A program made the translations under genes and the position numbers. This document shows positions 37,489 through 46,845 of a stretch of 64,000 nucleotides of DNA, piece after piece. The stretch covers positions 99,601-163,600 of the forward strand of contig JAGHZQ010000069.1 of NCBI GenBank assembly GCA_017746715.1, read 5' to 3'. Numbering within the stretch: position 1 is the stretch's first letter; every line of letters starts with the position of its first letter. The notes under the pieces are model-generated. The model ran no database searches, was not told the DNA's origin, and saw only the letters and a list, made by a program, of their open reading frames with translations. The stretch comes from Cyanobacteria bacterium SBLK. Lineage in GTDB: Bacteria; Cyanobacteriota; Cyanobacteriia; Cyanobacteriales; Spirulinaceae.

Positions 37489-37797
37489 ATGAGTTTGGGA
37501 ATTATTGCTGCAATTATTTACGGGATCGTTGCGATCGCGGGAGGAATCATGGGTTATGTTCGCGCCAAAAGCAAAATCTCTCTTATCTCCGGTTGCGGTA
37601 GCGGTATTTTATTGTTAATTGCCGGATTATTATCTTTACAGGGACAGAATTGGGGATTAACTGCCGCGATCGCCATTACTTCAATTCTGATTTTAACCTT
37701 TGTCGTTCGTTTGGCAAAAACGCGTAAAATGATGCCTGCCAGTTTGATGATTGGGTTGGGAGTTCCTGCATTGGCTTTAATGATCTTAGTCGGCTAA
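37489..37797 (+). CDS. TMEM14-family membrane protein
   Basis: 102 residues, almost entirely hydrophobic with four short helices and glycine-rich turns (GGIMGYVRAKSKISLISG). This is the TMEM14 family, whose plant members include plastid fatty-acid exporters (FAX). Start supported by GGGAGGA 8 nt upstream. A weak hairpin (37,810-37,828) follows. Confidence 0.88.
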   Translation: MSLGIIAAIIYGIVAIAGGIMGYVRAKSKISLISGCGSGILLLIAGLLSLQGQNWGLTAAIAITSILILTFVVRLAKTRKMMPASLMIGLGVPALALMILVG

Positions 37798-37809
37798 AAT
37801 CTATCTTCA

Positions 37810-37828
37810 GGGCGCAATTTTTGTGCCC
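37810..37828 (+). terminator. Weak hairpin between TMEM14 and rsmA
   Basis: GGGCGCA pairing with TGTGCCC (one G-T pair) around a 5-nt loop. It is 12 bp after the TMEM14 stop and 28 bp before the rsmA start. Confidence 0.4.
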
Positions 37829-37856
37829 TATCGATCGCAGATAACGGATAGCTGAA

Positions 37857-38675
37857 ATGACCAGACCGAGAAAACGCTTTGCCCAACATTGGTTGCGATC
37901 GGAGGCGATATTAGAGAAAATTATTGCAGCCGCAGAATTAAAGCAGAGCGATCGCGTTTTGGAAATCGGACCCGGTACGGGCATTCTCACCCGTCGGCTG
38001 TTGGAAGAAGTGAACGCTCTGATTTCTGTAGAAATCGACCGAGATTTATGCAAAAAATTAGTTAAAAATTTTGGAGATCGCGAAAACTTTATTTTATTGC
38101 AAGGCGATATTTTAGAACTCAATCTCAACGAAACCTTAACGGATTTTCCCAAGTTTCAAAATCCTCATAAAGTAGTCGCCAATATTCCTTATAATATCAC
38201 CGGACCGATCCTCGAACGACTGTTAGGAACGATCGCAAAACCCGTTACACCTGCTTACGATTCTATCATTTTACTCGTACAAAAAGAAATCTGCGATCGC
38301 CTTTGCGCCCAGCCCAATTCTAAGAGTTTTGGCGCATTATCGGTACGGATTCAATATTTAGCAGAATGCGAATCGATCTGCGACGTTCCGGCAAAGGCAT
38401 TTTATCCTCCCCCTAAGGTCAATTCTGCCGTCATTCGCTTGCGTCCCTACTTGCGAGAAAACAAGGTGAAAGATCCCCGCCATTTAGCCATGTTGATTAA
38501 ATTGGGATTTGCCAATAAGCGCAAAATGTTACGCAATAACTTAAAAAGTCTCATCAAACCCGATCGCCTTTCTCCTCTCCTTGAAGCATTAAATCTCAAT
38601 CCCCAATGCAGAGCCGAAAATGTTAGTGTAGAACAATGGATTGCATTGAGCGATCGCTTACTCGACATGCAATGA
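37857..38675 (+). CDS. rsmA: 16S rRNA A1518/A1519 dimethyltransferase RsmA (KsgA)
   Basis: 272 residues. Start with RKRFAQHWL, SAM-binding EIGPGTGILT near residue 36, acidic VEIDRDL, catalytic NIPYNITGP near residue 109, and a C-terminal helical domain (HLAMLIKLGFANKRKMLRNNL). The enzyme makes four methylations in helix 45 of 16S rRNA and acts in late 30S assembly. No ispE gene is adjacent, although these two neighbour each other in some cyanobacteria. Confidence 0.96.
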   Translation: MTRPRKRFAQHWLRSEAILEKIIAAAELKQSDRVLEIGPGTGILTRRLLEEVNALISVEIDRDLCKKLVKNFGDRENFILLQGDILELNLNETLTDFPKFQNPHKVVANIPYNITGPILERLLGTIAKPVTPAYDSIILLVQKEICDRLCAQPNSKSFGALSVRIQYLAECESICDVPAKAFYPPPKVNSAVIRLRPYLRENKVKDPRHLAMLIKLGFANKRKMLRNNLKSLIKPDRLSPLLEALNLNPQCRAENVSVEQWIALSDRLLDMQ

Positions 38676-38711
38676 AGACTTCATAGTTCAATTACAATAC
38701 AGGAATTGTCA

Positions 38712-39248
38712 ATGAAAGAAACTTTTAATATTTCTCCCCTGATTCGCATTGCTTTAATTTTCCTTTACTTGACTTTAACAATACCATTACCTTTTTTATC
38801 GGCAACAACAGATGCGCCCATTTCACCTCAGATTTTATGGGCAGGAATTATATTTGGTCTATCTGTATTGTACGGTGCGTTGAGCGAACAAGTTATCTTG
38901 AATGAGGAAACTATTCAAGTTAAATATCCGATTTGGTTTCCCCCATTTTTTCGGAAAGGTTGGCTTTTAAAATGGGAAGAAATTCAAGAACTCAAACTTC
39001 GCACGACAGGACAAGGGGGACTGGTTTATTACTTTGTTACCGAGTCCCGCGATCGCGCCTATTTACTCCCCATGCGCGTTGCTGGATTTGCACGCTTAAC
39101 CCGGTTAGTAGAGGAGAAAACCGGAATCGATACTCGCGATGTTCGTCCTCTCTCGCAACCTTGGATGTATTTAATTTTGTTGGTTGTCACCCTGCTATTA
39201 TTTTTAGTTGATGCTTGGACGATTTGGACGGCAACCCATTTAGGATAA
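38712..39248 (+). CDS. Membrane protein, PH-like, unknown
   Basis: 178 residues: two N-terminal helices (about 10-30, 42-60), a central soluble part (VILNEETIQVKYPIWFPPFFRKGWLLKWEEI) like the bacterial PH-type membrane proteins, and one C-terminal helix. ATG chosen over a TTG two codons upstream. It ends 3 bp before the ABC ATPase gene and is likely cotranscribed, but it does not look like an ABC permease. Confidence 0.65.
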   Translation: MKETFNISPLIRIALIFLYLTLTIPLPFLSATTDAPISPQILWAGIIFGLSVLYGALSEQVILNEETIQVKYPIWFPPFFRKGWLLKWEEIQELKLRTTGQGGLVYYFVTESRDRAYLLPMRVAGFARLTRLVEEKTGIDTRDVRPLSQPWMYLILLVVTLLLFLVDAWTIWTATHLG

Positions 39249-39251
39249 TTT

Positions 39252-40010
39252 ATGAACGATCGCGCAACTTCACTCTTACAATTGAAACAGGTTAGTTTTA
39301 CCGCCTCTCTCAGTTCGAGATATTTACTACAAGACATTTCTTTTAATATCGATCGCGGCGATCGCGTCGCTTTAATTGGCGCTTCGGGTTCGGGAAAAAC
39401 AACGCTGTTAAGATTGCTCAATCGTCTTGAAGATCCGGGATCGGGTCAAATTTTCTTTAATACCCTTCCCTTTACCAATCTTCCTATTATTCAACTGCGG
39501 CGAGAAATTGTTTTAGCTTTACAAGAACCTAAATTATTAGGAATGCAAGTCGAAGAAGCACTTTCTTATCCTTTACAATTACAGCGTATTGCCAAGCAAG
39601 AAATTAAAGAAAGAGTAGAGAAATGGTGTCGAAAAATGAGAATTCCCGAAGAGTGGCGCGATCGCAACGAACTGCAACTCTCGTTAGGACAGCGCCAATT
39701 AGTCGCGATAACTCGCGCTCTAATTCTACACCCCAAAATCCTCTTACTTGACGAACCGACCTCAGCGTTAGATGTCGGAACATCCTCTCATTTACTCGCA
39801 GTTTTAGAAGAAATTTCTCGAGATGAAAAAGTTACGATTATCATGGCCAATCATCAATTAGAATTAGTTCGAGAATTTTGCGATCGCATTCTCTATCTCC
39901 AACAAGGCTGCTTAATTCAAGATACTACCACAGAACGCCTTGACTGGGAAAAATTGCGGGAAGAATTGCGAGATCGCGATAAACAAATTGCCGATGAATG
40001 GGAAAGTTAG
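39252..40010 (+). CDS. ABC transporter ATP-binding protein
   Basis: 252 residues with all nucleotide-binding motifs: Walker A GASGSGKT near residue 41, Q-loop ALQEPKLL, signature LSLGQRQ near residue 135, Walker B ILLLDEP and H-loop MANHQ. The sequence resembles YbbL/FetA-like or phosphate-type ATPases. No recognisable permease is adjacent, so the partner is encoded elsewhere or is the preceding membrane protein. It is followed after 2 bp by a DNA methyltransferase gene. Confidence 0.85.
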   Translation: MNDRATSLLQLKQVSFTASLSSRYLLQDISFNIDRGDRVALIGASGSGKTTLLRLLNRLEDPGSGQIFFNTLPFTNLPIIQLRREIVLALQEPKLLGMQVEEALSYPLQLQRIAKQEIKERVEKWCRKMRIPEEWRDRNELQLSLGQRQLVAITRALILHPKILLLDEPTSALDVGTSSHLLAVLEEISRDEKVTIIMANHQLELVREFCDRILYLQQGCLIQDTTTERLDWEKLREELRDRDKQIADEWES

Positions 40011-40012
40011 TC

Positions 40013-40918
40013 ATGAATGAGCGGGGTAATTGCAACAATATTATCAATCGAGTTATTCTGGGAGATATTAGGAAAATGTATCGTCAAATTCCCGATACAT
40101 CTATTCAATCAATAATTACAAGTCCCCCTTATTTTGGTCATAGAAAATACTCTGGAGATGATGCAAGTCGAGATGAAATTGGCAGAGAAAAAAATTTAGA
40201 GGAATATATTCAGAATCTTGTATTTTGTTTTGAACTGATTAAACCAAAATTAAAAGCTACAGGATTGCTATGGCTAAATTTAGGAGATACCTATCGCAAC
40301 AAAGAATTATTGGGCATTCCTTGGCGCGTTGCTTTTGCCTTAAAAGATAAGGGTTGGAAACTCAGAAGCGATATCATTTGGAAGAAACCTAATGCTATGC
40401 CATCCTCAGTTAAAGATAGACCGACAACCGATCATGAATATGTTTTTCTGTTCTCAAAAACATCTAACTATTATTATGACGCAGATGCAATTAGAGAACC
40501 TCATGTCACCTTTAGTTCGGAATCCAAAATGAAGGGAGGACGCAAACACCTTGGCAAAAGAGATGGGACACCAGAACAAGGTAAAAATGGCGGCAACCAA
40601 AACCTACATAATGGTCGTTGGGATCGAGCCTTTCACCCTCGAGGCAGAAACAAAAGAACGGTTTGGGAAATCCCATTAGGTAAATTCAGAGAGGCACATT
40701 TTGCAGTTTATCCAGAACAATTAGTCGAAACGTGTTTGCTGGCTTCTACAAAAATAGGCGATATTGTGTTTGACCCTTTTACGGGTTCGGGAACGACGGG
40801 TATTGTTGCGATTAAAAATAATCGGAAGTTTATGGGTTGCGAATTAGTCGAAACCTACCAAAAAATGGCTCAAAAGAGAATTGACAGTGTAATTTATCGT
40901 CCCTCACTTTTTGTCTAG
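40013..40918 (+). CDS. Orphan DNA methyltransferase (N4-cytosine or N6-adenine)
   Basis: 301 residues. Catalytic TSPPYFGHRKY near residue 35 (motif IV) comes before the SAM-binding FDPFTGSGTTGIV near residue 250 (motif I), so it is a beta-class amino-methyltransferase. The SPPY form is typical of N4-cytosine and some N6-adenine enzymes. No endonuclease gene is adjacent, so it acts alone, like known cyanobacterial orphan methylases such as the GGCC N4-cytosine type. The recognition site cannot be read from sequence. Start at MNERGN, 2 bp after the ABC gene; a longer start overlaps that gene by 13 bp. Confidence 0.82.
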   Translation: MNERGNCNNIINRVILGDIRKMYRQIPDTSIQSIITSPPYFGHRKYSGDDASRDEIGREKNLEEYIQNLVFCFELIKPKLKATGLLWLNLGDTYRNKELLGIPWRVAFALKDKGWKLRSDIIWKKPNAMPSSVKDRPTTDHEYVFLFSKTSNYYYDADAIREPHVTFSSESKMKGGRKHLGKRDGTPEQGKNGGNQNLHNGRWDRAFHPRGRNKRTVWEIPLGKFREAHFAVYPEQLVETCLLASTKIGDIVFDPFTGSGTTGIVAIKNNRKFMGCELVETYQKMAQKRIDSVIYRPSLFV

Positions 40919-40991
40919 AATTCGGATTGGGAAAGGCGATCGCTGACCCCATCTAAAAAATTGTTAATTTTCTCTTAAAGTTTCTCAGGAC

Positions 40992-41020
40992 TGTAACAAA
41001 ACTCAATATTTAGTTACAAT
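40992..41020 (+). promoter_or_regulatory. Putative sigma-70 promoter of the EamA gene
   Basis: TGTAAC and TACAAT spaced by 17 bp, 54 bp before the ATG. Flanking GTAAC and GTTAC also form an inverted repeat with a 15-bp spacer. Confidence 0.4.
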
Positions 41021-41073
41021 GGGAAGACTAGCCCGATCGCGCTGCTTAATATTTCGCCATTTAATATTTCTTT

Positions 41074-42117
41074 ATGCAAACCCAATCCACCAGCCAGAAC
41101 GCTATTTTAGAACCGCTTATTCTCATCGCGCCCTTTTTCCTATGGGGAACGGCAATGGTTGCCATGAAAGGAGTTATCCCTCACTCCACCCCTTTATTTA
41201 TGGCAGGTTTTCGCCTCGTTCCCGCCGGAATTCTCATCTTAGCCGCGGCCGCACTCTTTAAACTACCGCAACCGAAAACATGGAAAGCATGGCTGTGGAT
41301 TGGCATTTTTGCCCTTTTGGACGGGTTAATGTTTCAGGGCTTCCTCGCGGCGGGATTGATGAAAACGGGGGCGGGTTTGGGGTCTACCCTCATTGACTCG
41401 CAACCCATTGTTATTGCCTTATTATCCAGTTGGCTATTCGGAGAAGCGATTGGCTTGTGGGGTTTTTGGGGATTGGCGATCGGAATTATCGGCATCGGCT
41501 GCGTCGGTTTGCCAGACGAATGGATTGTCAATGCCGTAACGCATCTTTCTTTCTCGGGTTTTGCCAAGGTTGAGAACTTATTCGACAGTGGCGAATGGTT
41601 GATGCTTTGTGCCTCTCTTTCGATGGCCTTGGGAACGATTAGCATTCGTTACGTCAGCCGCCACGCCGATCCCGTGGTGGCTACGGGTTGGCATATGATT
41701 TTAGGAGGGCTGCCCTTGTTTGCCCTCTCTGCTTTCTGGGAGCAAAATCAATGGGTTAATATTGACGGGAGCGGTTGGCTGGCTCTGGGATATTCAACGG
41801 TATTGGGAAGCGCGATCGCCTATGCTCTATTCTTCTATATTGCCTCTCGGGGCAATCTCACCAGTTTTACCGCTTTAACCTTCCTGACGCCGATTTTTGC
41901 CTTAATTTTCGGCAATATTTTCCTCTCGGAAATTCTCAGCCCCCTCGAATGGACGGGTGTAGTTTTAACATTAGTTAGTATTTACCTCATCAATCAGCGA
42001 GATCGGCTTGGAGAACAGTGGCAGAATTTCCGCGATCGCCCTTTCTCTTCTCTTTCTCCTTTCAAAGATCCTCAACCGATTGCCGTTAACATCACTGATT
42101 CCAAAACTGCCCGTTAG
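41074..42117 (+). CDS. EamA-family (DMT) transporter
   Basis: 347 residues with ten hydrophobic helices arranged as two EamA domains (GTAMVAMKGVIPHS... and SMALGTISIRYVS...). The conserved Pro/Gly in APFFLWGTAM opens the first domain. Members export amino acids or metabolites; substrate not visible. A polar 35-residue C-terminal tail ends in AVNITDSKTAR. A good terminator follows. Confidence 0.88.
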   Translation: MQTQSTSQNAILEPLILIAPFFLWGTAMVAMKGVIPHSTPLFMAGFRLVPAGILILAAAALFKLPQPKTWKAWLWIGIFALLDGLMFQGFLAAGLMKTGAGLGSTLIDSQPIVIALLSSWLFGEAIGLWGFWGLAIGIIGIGCVGLPDEWIVNAVTHLSFSGFAKVENLFDSGEWLMLCASLSMALGTISIRYVSRHADPVVATGWHMILGGLPLFALSAFWEQNQWVNIDGSGWLALGYSTVLGSAIAYALFFYIASRGNLTSFTALTFLTPIFALIFGNIFLSEILSPLEWTGVVLTLVSIYLINQRDRLGEQWQNFRDRPFSSLSPFKDPQPIAVNITDSKTAR

Positions 42118-42142
42118 AACAAATTTTCTCGATAATTCAGCA

Positions 42143-42171
42143 AAAGGGGATAGCTTGCCTATCCCCTTTTC
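42143..42171 (+). terminator. Rho-independent terminator
   Basis: 12-bp perfect stem AAAAGGGGATAG / CTATCCCCTTTT with a 5-nt loop. The U-rich arm supplies the run of T. It lies 25 bp after the EamA stop. Confidence 0.9.
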
Positions 42172-42282
42172 CCTATCCTCGCGCTAAGATTATCACAGTA
42201 AATGTCGGGTATTTTTTGCTGCGGAGGAAGAAAATTTCGATTTTCTCATCCTTCATCTTGTCTCATTTATCCCCTTTAAAGA

Positions 42283-43653
42283 ATGTTTGGCGATCGCATT
42301 TTCTCCGTCTTGGTTCTCTTGCCGATCGGCACTGGCGCGATTTTCGGCAGTTCCGCTCTTCCCATTGCTGCCGCCCAATCTTCTCGAGAATTGAGAATAG
42401 CCCAATTTTCATTCCCAACCCGTGGGGAAGAATTACGACAAAACTCGCGGCAACAACAATCCATACAACTTGCCCAAAATTCCCCCCCCGTCGATCCCCA
42501 ACAATCTCCCGCGAACTCCAACGAACTCAAACCTGGAGATGAAGGCGATATTGTCACCGAATTGCAAAATCGACTCAAGCAACTCGGTCACTATGAAGGC
42601 GAAGCAACGGGTAAATACGATGATAAAACCATAGAAGCGGTGAGAAAATTCCAAACCCAGCAAAAATTAGAACCGACAGGAATTTTCGATACGGCAGCCT
42701 TCGAGAAATTGCGAGAACTGCAAAATATTCCCAACCCCAGAAGACGGAGAAGGAAGAAAAACCGGGGGTGGAGTCGGAAAAAAAAGCTCGTCATTTTTGG
42801 GGGTGGGGGAGTGTTTTTGCTGGCCGGGACGGGAGGGGCAATCTTTTTGCTATTGCGCTACATCAATAGCGGACAAGGCTATGAGGAAGATTTTCAGGAC
42901 GCGGATATCGAGGAAAACGAGGAGGAAAGGGAGATCGAACTCACAGAACTCTATCCAATCTCGCCAAAACTGCAAAAAACCGAACCGATTGCCAACGCCG
43001 ACGAAAGAGAATTAGAAAGCGATCTCTCAGAAATCGAAACCTTTCCCTCCTCCTTCCCCACTCCCAATCAAAGCGATCGCTCCGAAACGCATCACGAACC
43101 GATATCCCCGGCATTTACTGGCAATAGTACCCTCTCATCCGAAGTTCCCCCTCGCGAGCCCTCGAGTCTAACTCCTCCCCGTTTTGCCACGGATATTCCG
43201 ACCGGCAATCCTCATTTTATTCCCAGTCCGCTGGATTCCATTGAAGAATTAATTCGCCAGCTGCATTCTCCCGATCCCGACAAGCGCAAAAAAACCATTT
43301 GGGAATTAGCCAGAGAAGCCGATTCGCGAGCGGTACAACCCCTCGTCAGCTTGCTATTGGAGTCCGACTCCCAACAACAATCCCTGATTCTAGAAGCACT
43401 GTCCCAAATCGGCACCCGCACCCTTAAACCCATGAACCGCGCGCTGGCTCTCTCATTGCAAGACGATAACGCCCAAGTGCGAAAAAATGCCATTCGCGAC
43501 TTAACCCGCGTTTACGAGTTAATTGCCCAATTGAGCCAATTGATTTACTATGCCACCGACGACCCGGATCCGGAGGTGCAGGAAACGGCCAAATGGGCTT
43601 TGGGTCAACTCAGTCACATTCGCATGCTACCCAGCGATCGCAATCATGAATGA
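42283..43653 (+). CDS. Peptidoglycan-binding and HEAT-repeat membrane protein
   Basis: 456 residues. Signal-like N-terminus (about 1-32), a Gln/Ser/Pro-rich stretch, one peptidoglycan-binding domain (PG_binding_1, about 82-145; LKPGDEGDIVTELQNRL). A strongly basic stretch (about 150-168) precedes a membrane helix (about 170-193). An acidic/Pro-rich region follows, then HEAT-like repeats (about 330-450; SPDPDKRKKTIWELA, DDPDPEVQETAKWAL). It links the wall side to a cytoplasmic HEAT scaffold; the partner is unknown. It overlaps the following glycosyltransferase gene by 8 bp. Confidence 0.85.
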   Translation: MFGDRIFSVLVLLPIGTGAIFGSSALPIAAAQSSRELRIAQFSFPTRGEELRQNSRQQQSIQLAQNSPPVDPQQSPANSNELKPGDEGDIVTELQNRLKQLGHYEGEATGKYDDKTIEAVRKFQTQQKLEPTGIFDTAAFEKLRELQNIPNPRRRRRKKNRGWSRKKKLVIFGGGGVFLLAGTGGAIFLLLRYINSGQGYEEDFQDADIEENEEEREIELTELYPISPKLQKTEPIANADERELESDLSEIETFPSSFPTPNQSDRSETHHEPISPAFTGNSTLSSEVPPREPSSLTPPRFATDIPTGNPHFIPSPLDSIEELIRQLHSPDPDKRKKTIWELAREADSRAVQPLVSLLLESDSQQQSLILEALSQIGTRTLKPMNRALALSLQDDNAQVRKNAIRDLTRVYELIAQLSQLIYYATDDPDPEVQETAKWALGQLSHIRMLPSDRNHE

Positions 43654-44734
43654 CGCTAAAAAATTGCAATTATTATTTGTCTCTACGCCAGTTGGTGCAT
43701 TGGGTTCTGGATTGGGAGGCGGTGTAGAACTCACGTTAAAGAATTTTGCCGAGGAATTGCAACGGCGGGGACACGAAATTAAAATTGTCGCTCCCGTCGG
43801 TTCGAATACGGGGAGTATTCCCCTCAAAGAAATTGAAGGATCTCCCCAAACTGCCGCTCAAACTCAAGGGCGCGAAACCCCCATCATTTTACCGGAAAAT
43901 TCCGTACTGGAAAAAATGTGGGACTATGCCCGCACGGTGCAAGATGGATTCGATTTAATTGTTAATTTTGCTTACGATTGGTTGCCGTTTTATTTAACGC
44001 CTTTTTTCTCCTCTCCCATCGCTCATTTTGTCAGCATGGGCTCTTTAACCCAAGCCATGGATCGGGCGATCGCGGAAACGTGGAGCGTTTTTCCCGAAAC
44101 CTTAGCTTTTTATACCCGCACCCAAGCGGAAACATTTCCCGATATTGTCGCTCCTCGCTGTTTGGGAAGCGCGATCGCCCTGCAACAATATCAATTTTGT
44201 CCCCAGCCGGAGAATGCTTTAGCTTGGGTGGCTCGCATCGCCCCAGAAAAAGCCCTCGAAGATGCAGTCATGGCGGCACAAAAAACGGGCATCCCCTTAC
44301 GCATTTTCGGTCAAATCGACCGTCCGGATTATTGGCAGAAAATTCAAGAAAAGCATGCGGATGCTCCCATTGAATACAAGGGATTTTTCTCCACGGAGGA
44401 ACTGCAAGCGCAACTGGGAAAATGTCGCGCCCTGTTAATGACTCCGCGTTGGTTAGAGGCTTTTGGCAATGTGGCCATTGAAGCGCTGGCTTGCGGCGTT
44501 CCCATTATCGCCTACAAGCGCGGCGGACCTGTGGAAATCGTGCGGGAGGGGACGACGGGGTTTTTAGTCGAACCCGACAGCGTAGAGGGGTTGATTACCG
44601 CCATCGATCGCCTTGATGAATGCGATCGCCATGCCTGTCGCCAACAAGCCGAGGCAGAATATTCTTTAATGGCTTTGGGCGATCGGGTAGAGGCATGGTT
44701 TTACGAAATTGTTGAAGCCCGTCAAACGGCTTAA
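43646..44734 (+). CDS. GT4-family glycosyltransferase
   Basis: 362 residues, GT-B fold. Start MNDAKKLQ with the N-terminal glycine-rich LGSGLGGGVE, and in the C-terminal half the E-x7-E-type motif ARIAPEKALED and FGNVAIEALACGVPIIAYKRGGP. These are GT4 hallmarks (nucleotide-sugar dependent retaining transferases). Overlaps the PG-binding gene by 8 bp and is probably cotranslated; together they may act in envelope or wall-associated glycan formation (inference). Confidence 0.86.
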   Translation: MNDAKKLQLLFVSTPVGALGSGLGGGVELTLKNFAEELQRRGHEIKIVAPVGSNTGSIPLKEIEGSPQTAAQTQGRETPIILPENSVLEKMWDYARTVQDGFDLIVNFAYDWLPFYLTPFFSSPIAHFVSMGSLTQAMDRAIAETWSVFPETLAFYTRTQAETFPDIVAPRCLGSAIALQQYQFCPQPENALAWVARIAPEKALEDAVMAAQKTGIPLRIFGQIDRPDYWQKIQEKHADAPIEYKGFFSTEELQAQLGKCRALLMTPRWLEAFGNVAIEALACGVPIIAYKRGGPVEIVREGTTGFLVEPDSVEGLITAIDRLDECDRHACRQQAEAEYSLMALGDRVEAWFYEIVEARQTA

Positions 44735-45278
44735 TTAACAGCAAGGGATATTGTTCACCCCTTTCAATCTCTTTGTTGCTAGAGTCTCTGGGGAGAATGA
44801 GCGATCGCCCAAGGCCGGCCGCTTTTAATACTTTGGTATCTGAATAATATATTTTGTTGCATCTTGTTAAGTTATAATAAGATTGTTGAAAAATTACTTG
44901 ACAAATTTATTGGACTCAACAAGAAAAAATCCAGCGATCGCGTGTTTGGGGGTGAACCAAGACAAAGCGGTTTTTTTATTTCAGCTGGATTTTGATTCAT
45001 TATATTTACGAATTTATAGATAGTTTTATCGTAACAAGGACTACCAAAACTCTTTTATTTTGTTAAAAGAACGCAATATAAAAAGTCAAGGAAAACAGAA
45101 ACGATTCAACTCGAGCAGACGAGAGAGAAGGAGAGATCGAGTAGCAGTTCTGTTCGAATTTAACAAATTGAGAAATTGCTTTGCGAGTAATATAAAGAAC
45201 TGAATTAACATCACTATCTAATCTCCTGTTTGCAATTATGGTACGTTGTCTCTCAGTCCATTTGCCGATCGCTCGAAC
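44735..45278. other. 544-bp intergenic stretch before selO
   Basis: No protein gene is visible. It contains a TATAAT-like box at 44,873, a TTGACA box at 44,898, and the large inverted repeat listed next. A small RNA is possible. Confidence 0.4.
44926..44993 (+). ncRNA. Inverted repeat that could form a structured RNA
   Basis: Perfect 10-bp arms AAAATCCAGC and GCTGGATTTT separated by 48 nt that include a T-rich run, with TTGACA about 22 bp before the first arm. The pairing would close a long hairpin ending in TTTT. It could be a small RNA, a leader element or a degraded repeat. Confidence 0.3.
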
Positions 45279-46715
45279 ATGACCAATCCTTTCCAAACCC
45301 TGTCTTATGAGCCAGCACTTGAATCCCTAGGGAATGAATTTTTCGATATCGTGCAACCTGCGACCTTTCCTCAACACATTCTTCACTTTCGCAATGATGC
45401 CCTACTTCCGGTGTTGGGTTTGAAATCGGAAGCCGCGAGCAATCGGCACTTTATTGAGTTCTTCGGTCGGTTTCAGGGCACGCAATCCTGTCTGGCCTTG
45501 CGCTACCACGGTCATCAATTCGGTCAGTACAATCCTTATCTCGGGGATGGTCGTGGGTTTCTTTACGGCCAAGTCCGCGGCGTTGACGGTCATCTCTACG
45601 ATTTTGGCACCAAAGGCTCGGGAACGACTCCCCACTCTCATGCGAAAGACGGTCGATTGAGTCTTAAAGGTGCCGTTCGCGAGGCTTTAGCCGGCGAGAT
45701 CCTCCATTATCTCGGCGTACCCACATCTCGCTGTCTGAGCTTGATCGAAACCGGAGAAGACCTGCAAAGAGATGACGAACCCTCACCCGCACGCTCGGCC
45801 GTAATGGTTCGTCAAAGTCGGTCTCACATTCGCTTTGGTACTTTTGAGCGATTAGATTATTACGATCGCCCGGATCTCATCAAGGCCCTACTCGATTTCG
45901 CGATCGCTTGTTACTACCCGGAGCTATGGAAAGAACCCAATCCGTACCCTTTATTTTATACAGAGTTGGTCAAGCGAGTAGCACAATTGGTCGGTCGGTG
46001 GATGGCGATTGGATTTTGTCACGGGGTGCTCAACACGGATAATATGTCCATTGTCGGGGAGGGTTTTGATTACGGTCCTTACGCATTTATTGAGACTTAC
46101 AACCCTTACTTTACGGCTGCATCGTTCGATCGCCTCGGTCGATATAGCTATCGCAATCAACCCAATGCGTGCCGATGGAATCTGGAAATGTTACAACGAC
46201 CGTTATCGAAGGTGATGCCATTATCTGAGATGGCAGCAATTCTAGAATCTTTCCCAGAATTTTATACGCAGGCTTACGAGGGAATGCTCTTGAAGAAATT
46301 GGGATTTCTGACCCTTCCTCCCAGTTCGGCTCGAGACTTAGTGGGTACAACCCTCGAGTTTTTACTCATTACCCGAATTAACTATCATCAATTTTTTGAT
46401 GCCCTCAAGCAAAAATTTTCGAAGCATTGGTATCATAATTCAACCCATATCGTAGAGGATCTCAGTCCTTTAGTTTCGGGGGAACAACAATCAATTTTAA
46501 AAAATTGGTGCGAGTTCTATCATTGGATTTTAGGAAAGCATACCCTTGAGGAAATAGAGCAGATCGAGCAACAATTATGGGCGTACAATCCAACAGTTAC
46601 CGTCGCTAATTCTGCCATTGAGATAATTTGGGAAGCGATCGATCGGGAAAATGATTGGCAACCTTTTAACAGTTTCCTGCAAAGACTACGCCATCCCAAC
46701 CCAAAAAATGAATAA
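45279..46715 (+). CDS. selO: SelO/YdiU-type protein adenylyltransferase
   Basis: 478 residues. SelO landmarks: ALRYHGHQFGQYNPYLGDGR, FGTKGSGTTPHSH..DGRL, HGVLNTDNMSI and the metal-binding DYGPYAF. SelO proteins are pseudokinases that transfer AMP to Ser, Thr or Tyr of redox proteins. The C-terminus lacks the Sec/Cys-rich ending of some homologues. Start at MTNPFQT; a TTG upstream adds 11 residues. A 544-bp gap without other genes precedes it. Confidence 0.94.
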   Translation: MTNPFQTLSYEPALESLGNEFFDIVQPATFPQHILHFRNDALLPVLGLKSEAASNRHFIEFFGRFQGTQSCLALRYHGHQFGQYNPYLGDGRGFLYGQVRGVDGHLYDFGTKGSGTTPHSHAKDGRLSLKGAVREALAGEILHYLGVPTSRCLSLIETGEDLQRDDEPSPARSAVMVRQSRSHIRFGTFERLDYYDRPDLIKALLDFAIACYYPELWKEPNPYPLFYTELVKRVAQLVGRWMAIGFCHGVLNTDNMSIVGEGFDYGPYAFIETYNPYFTAASFDRLGRYSYRNQPNACRWNLEMLQRPLSKVMPLSEMAAILESFPEFYTQAYEGMLLKKLGFLTLPPSSARDLVGTTLEFLLITRINYHQFFDALKQKFSKHWYHNSTHIVEDLSPLVSGEQQSILKNWCEFYHWILGKHTLEEIEQIEQQLWAYNPTVTVANSAIEIIWEAIDRENDWQPFNSFLQRLRHPNPKNE

Positions 46716-46845
46716 TTCCGGGGATAGCGTTAAATCAAAGCGAAAAATTCGCTCAAAATAATACCAAGTCTGGATAATTGTCCGAACCTAGGCTTTTCGT
46801 GCATAATTCTTCTCCCTCTGCTCCCGATGCTCCCCCCGCTTCCAA

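Noticed and set aside
40992..41020. NtcA binding site
   Set aside because: GTAAC and GTTAC are separated by 15 bp rather than the GTA-N8-TAC form.
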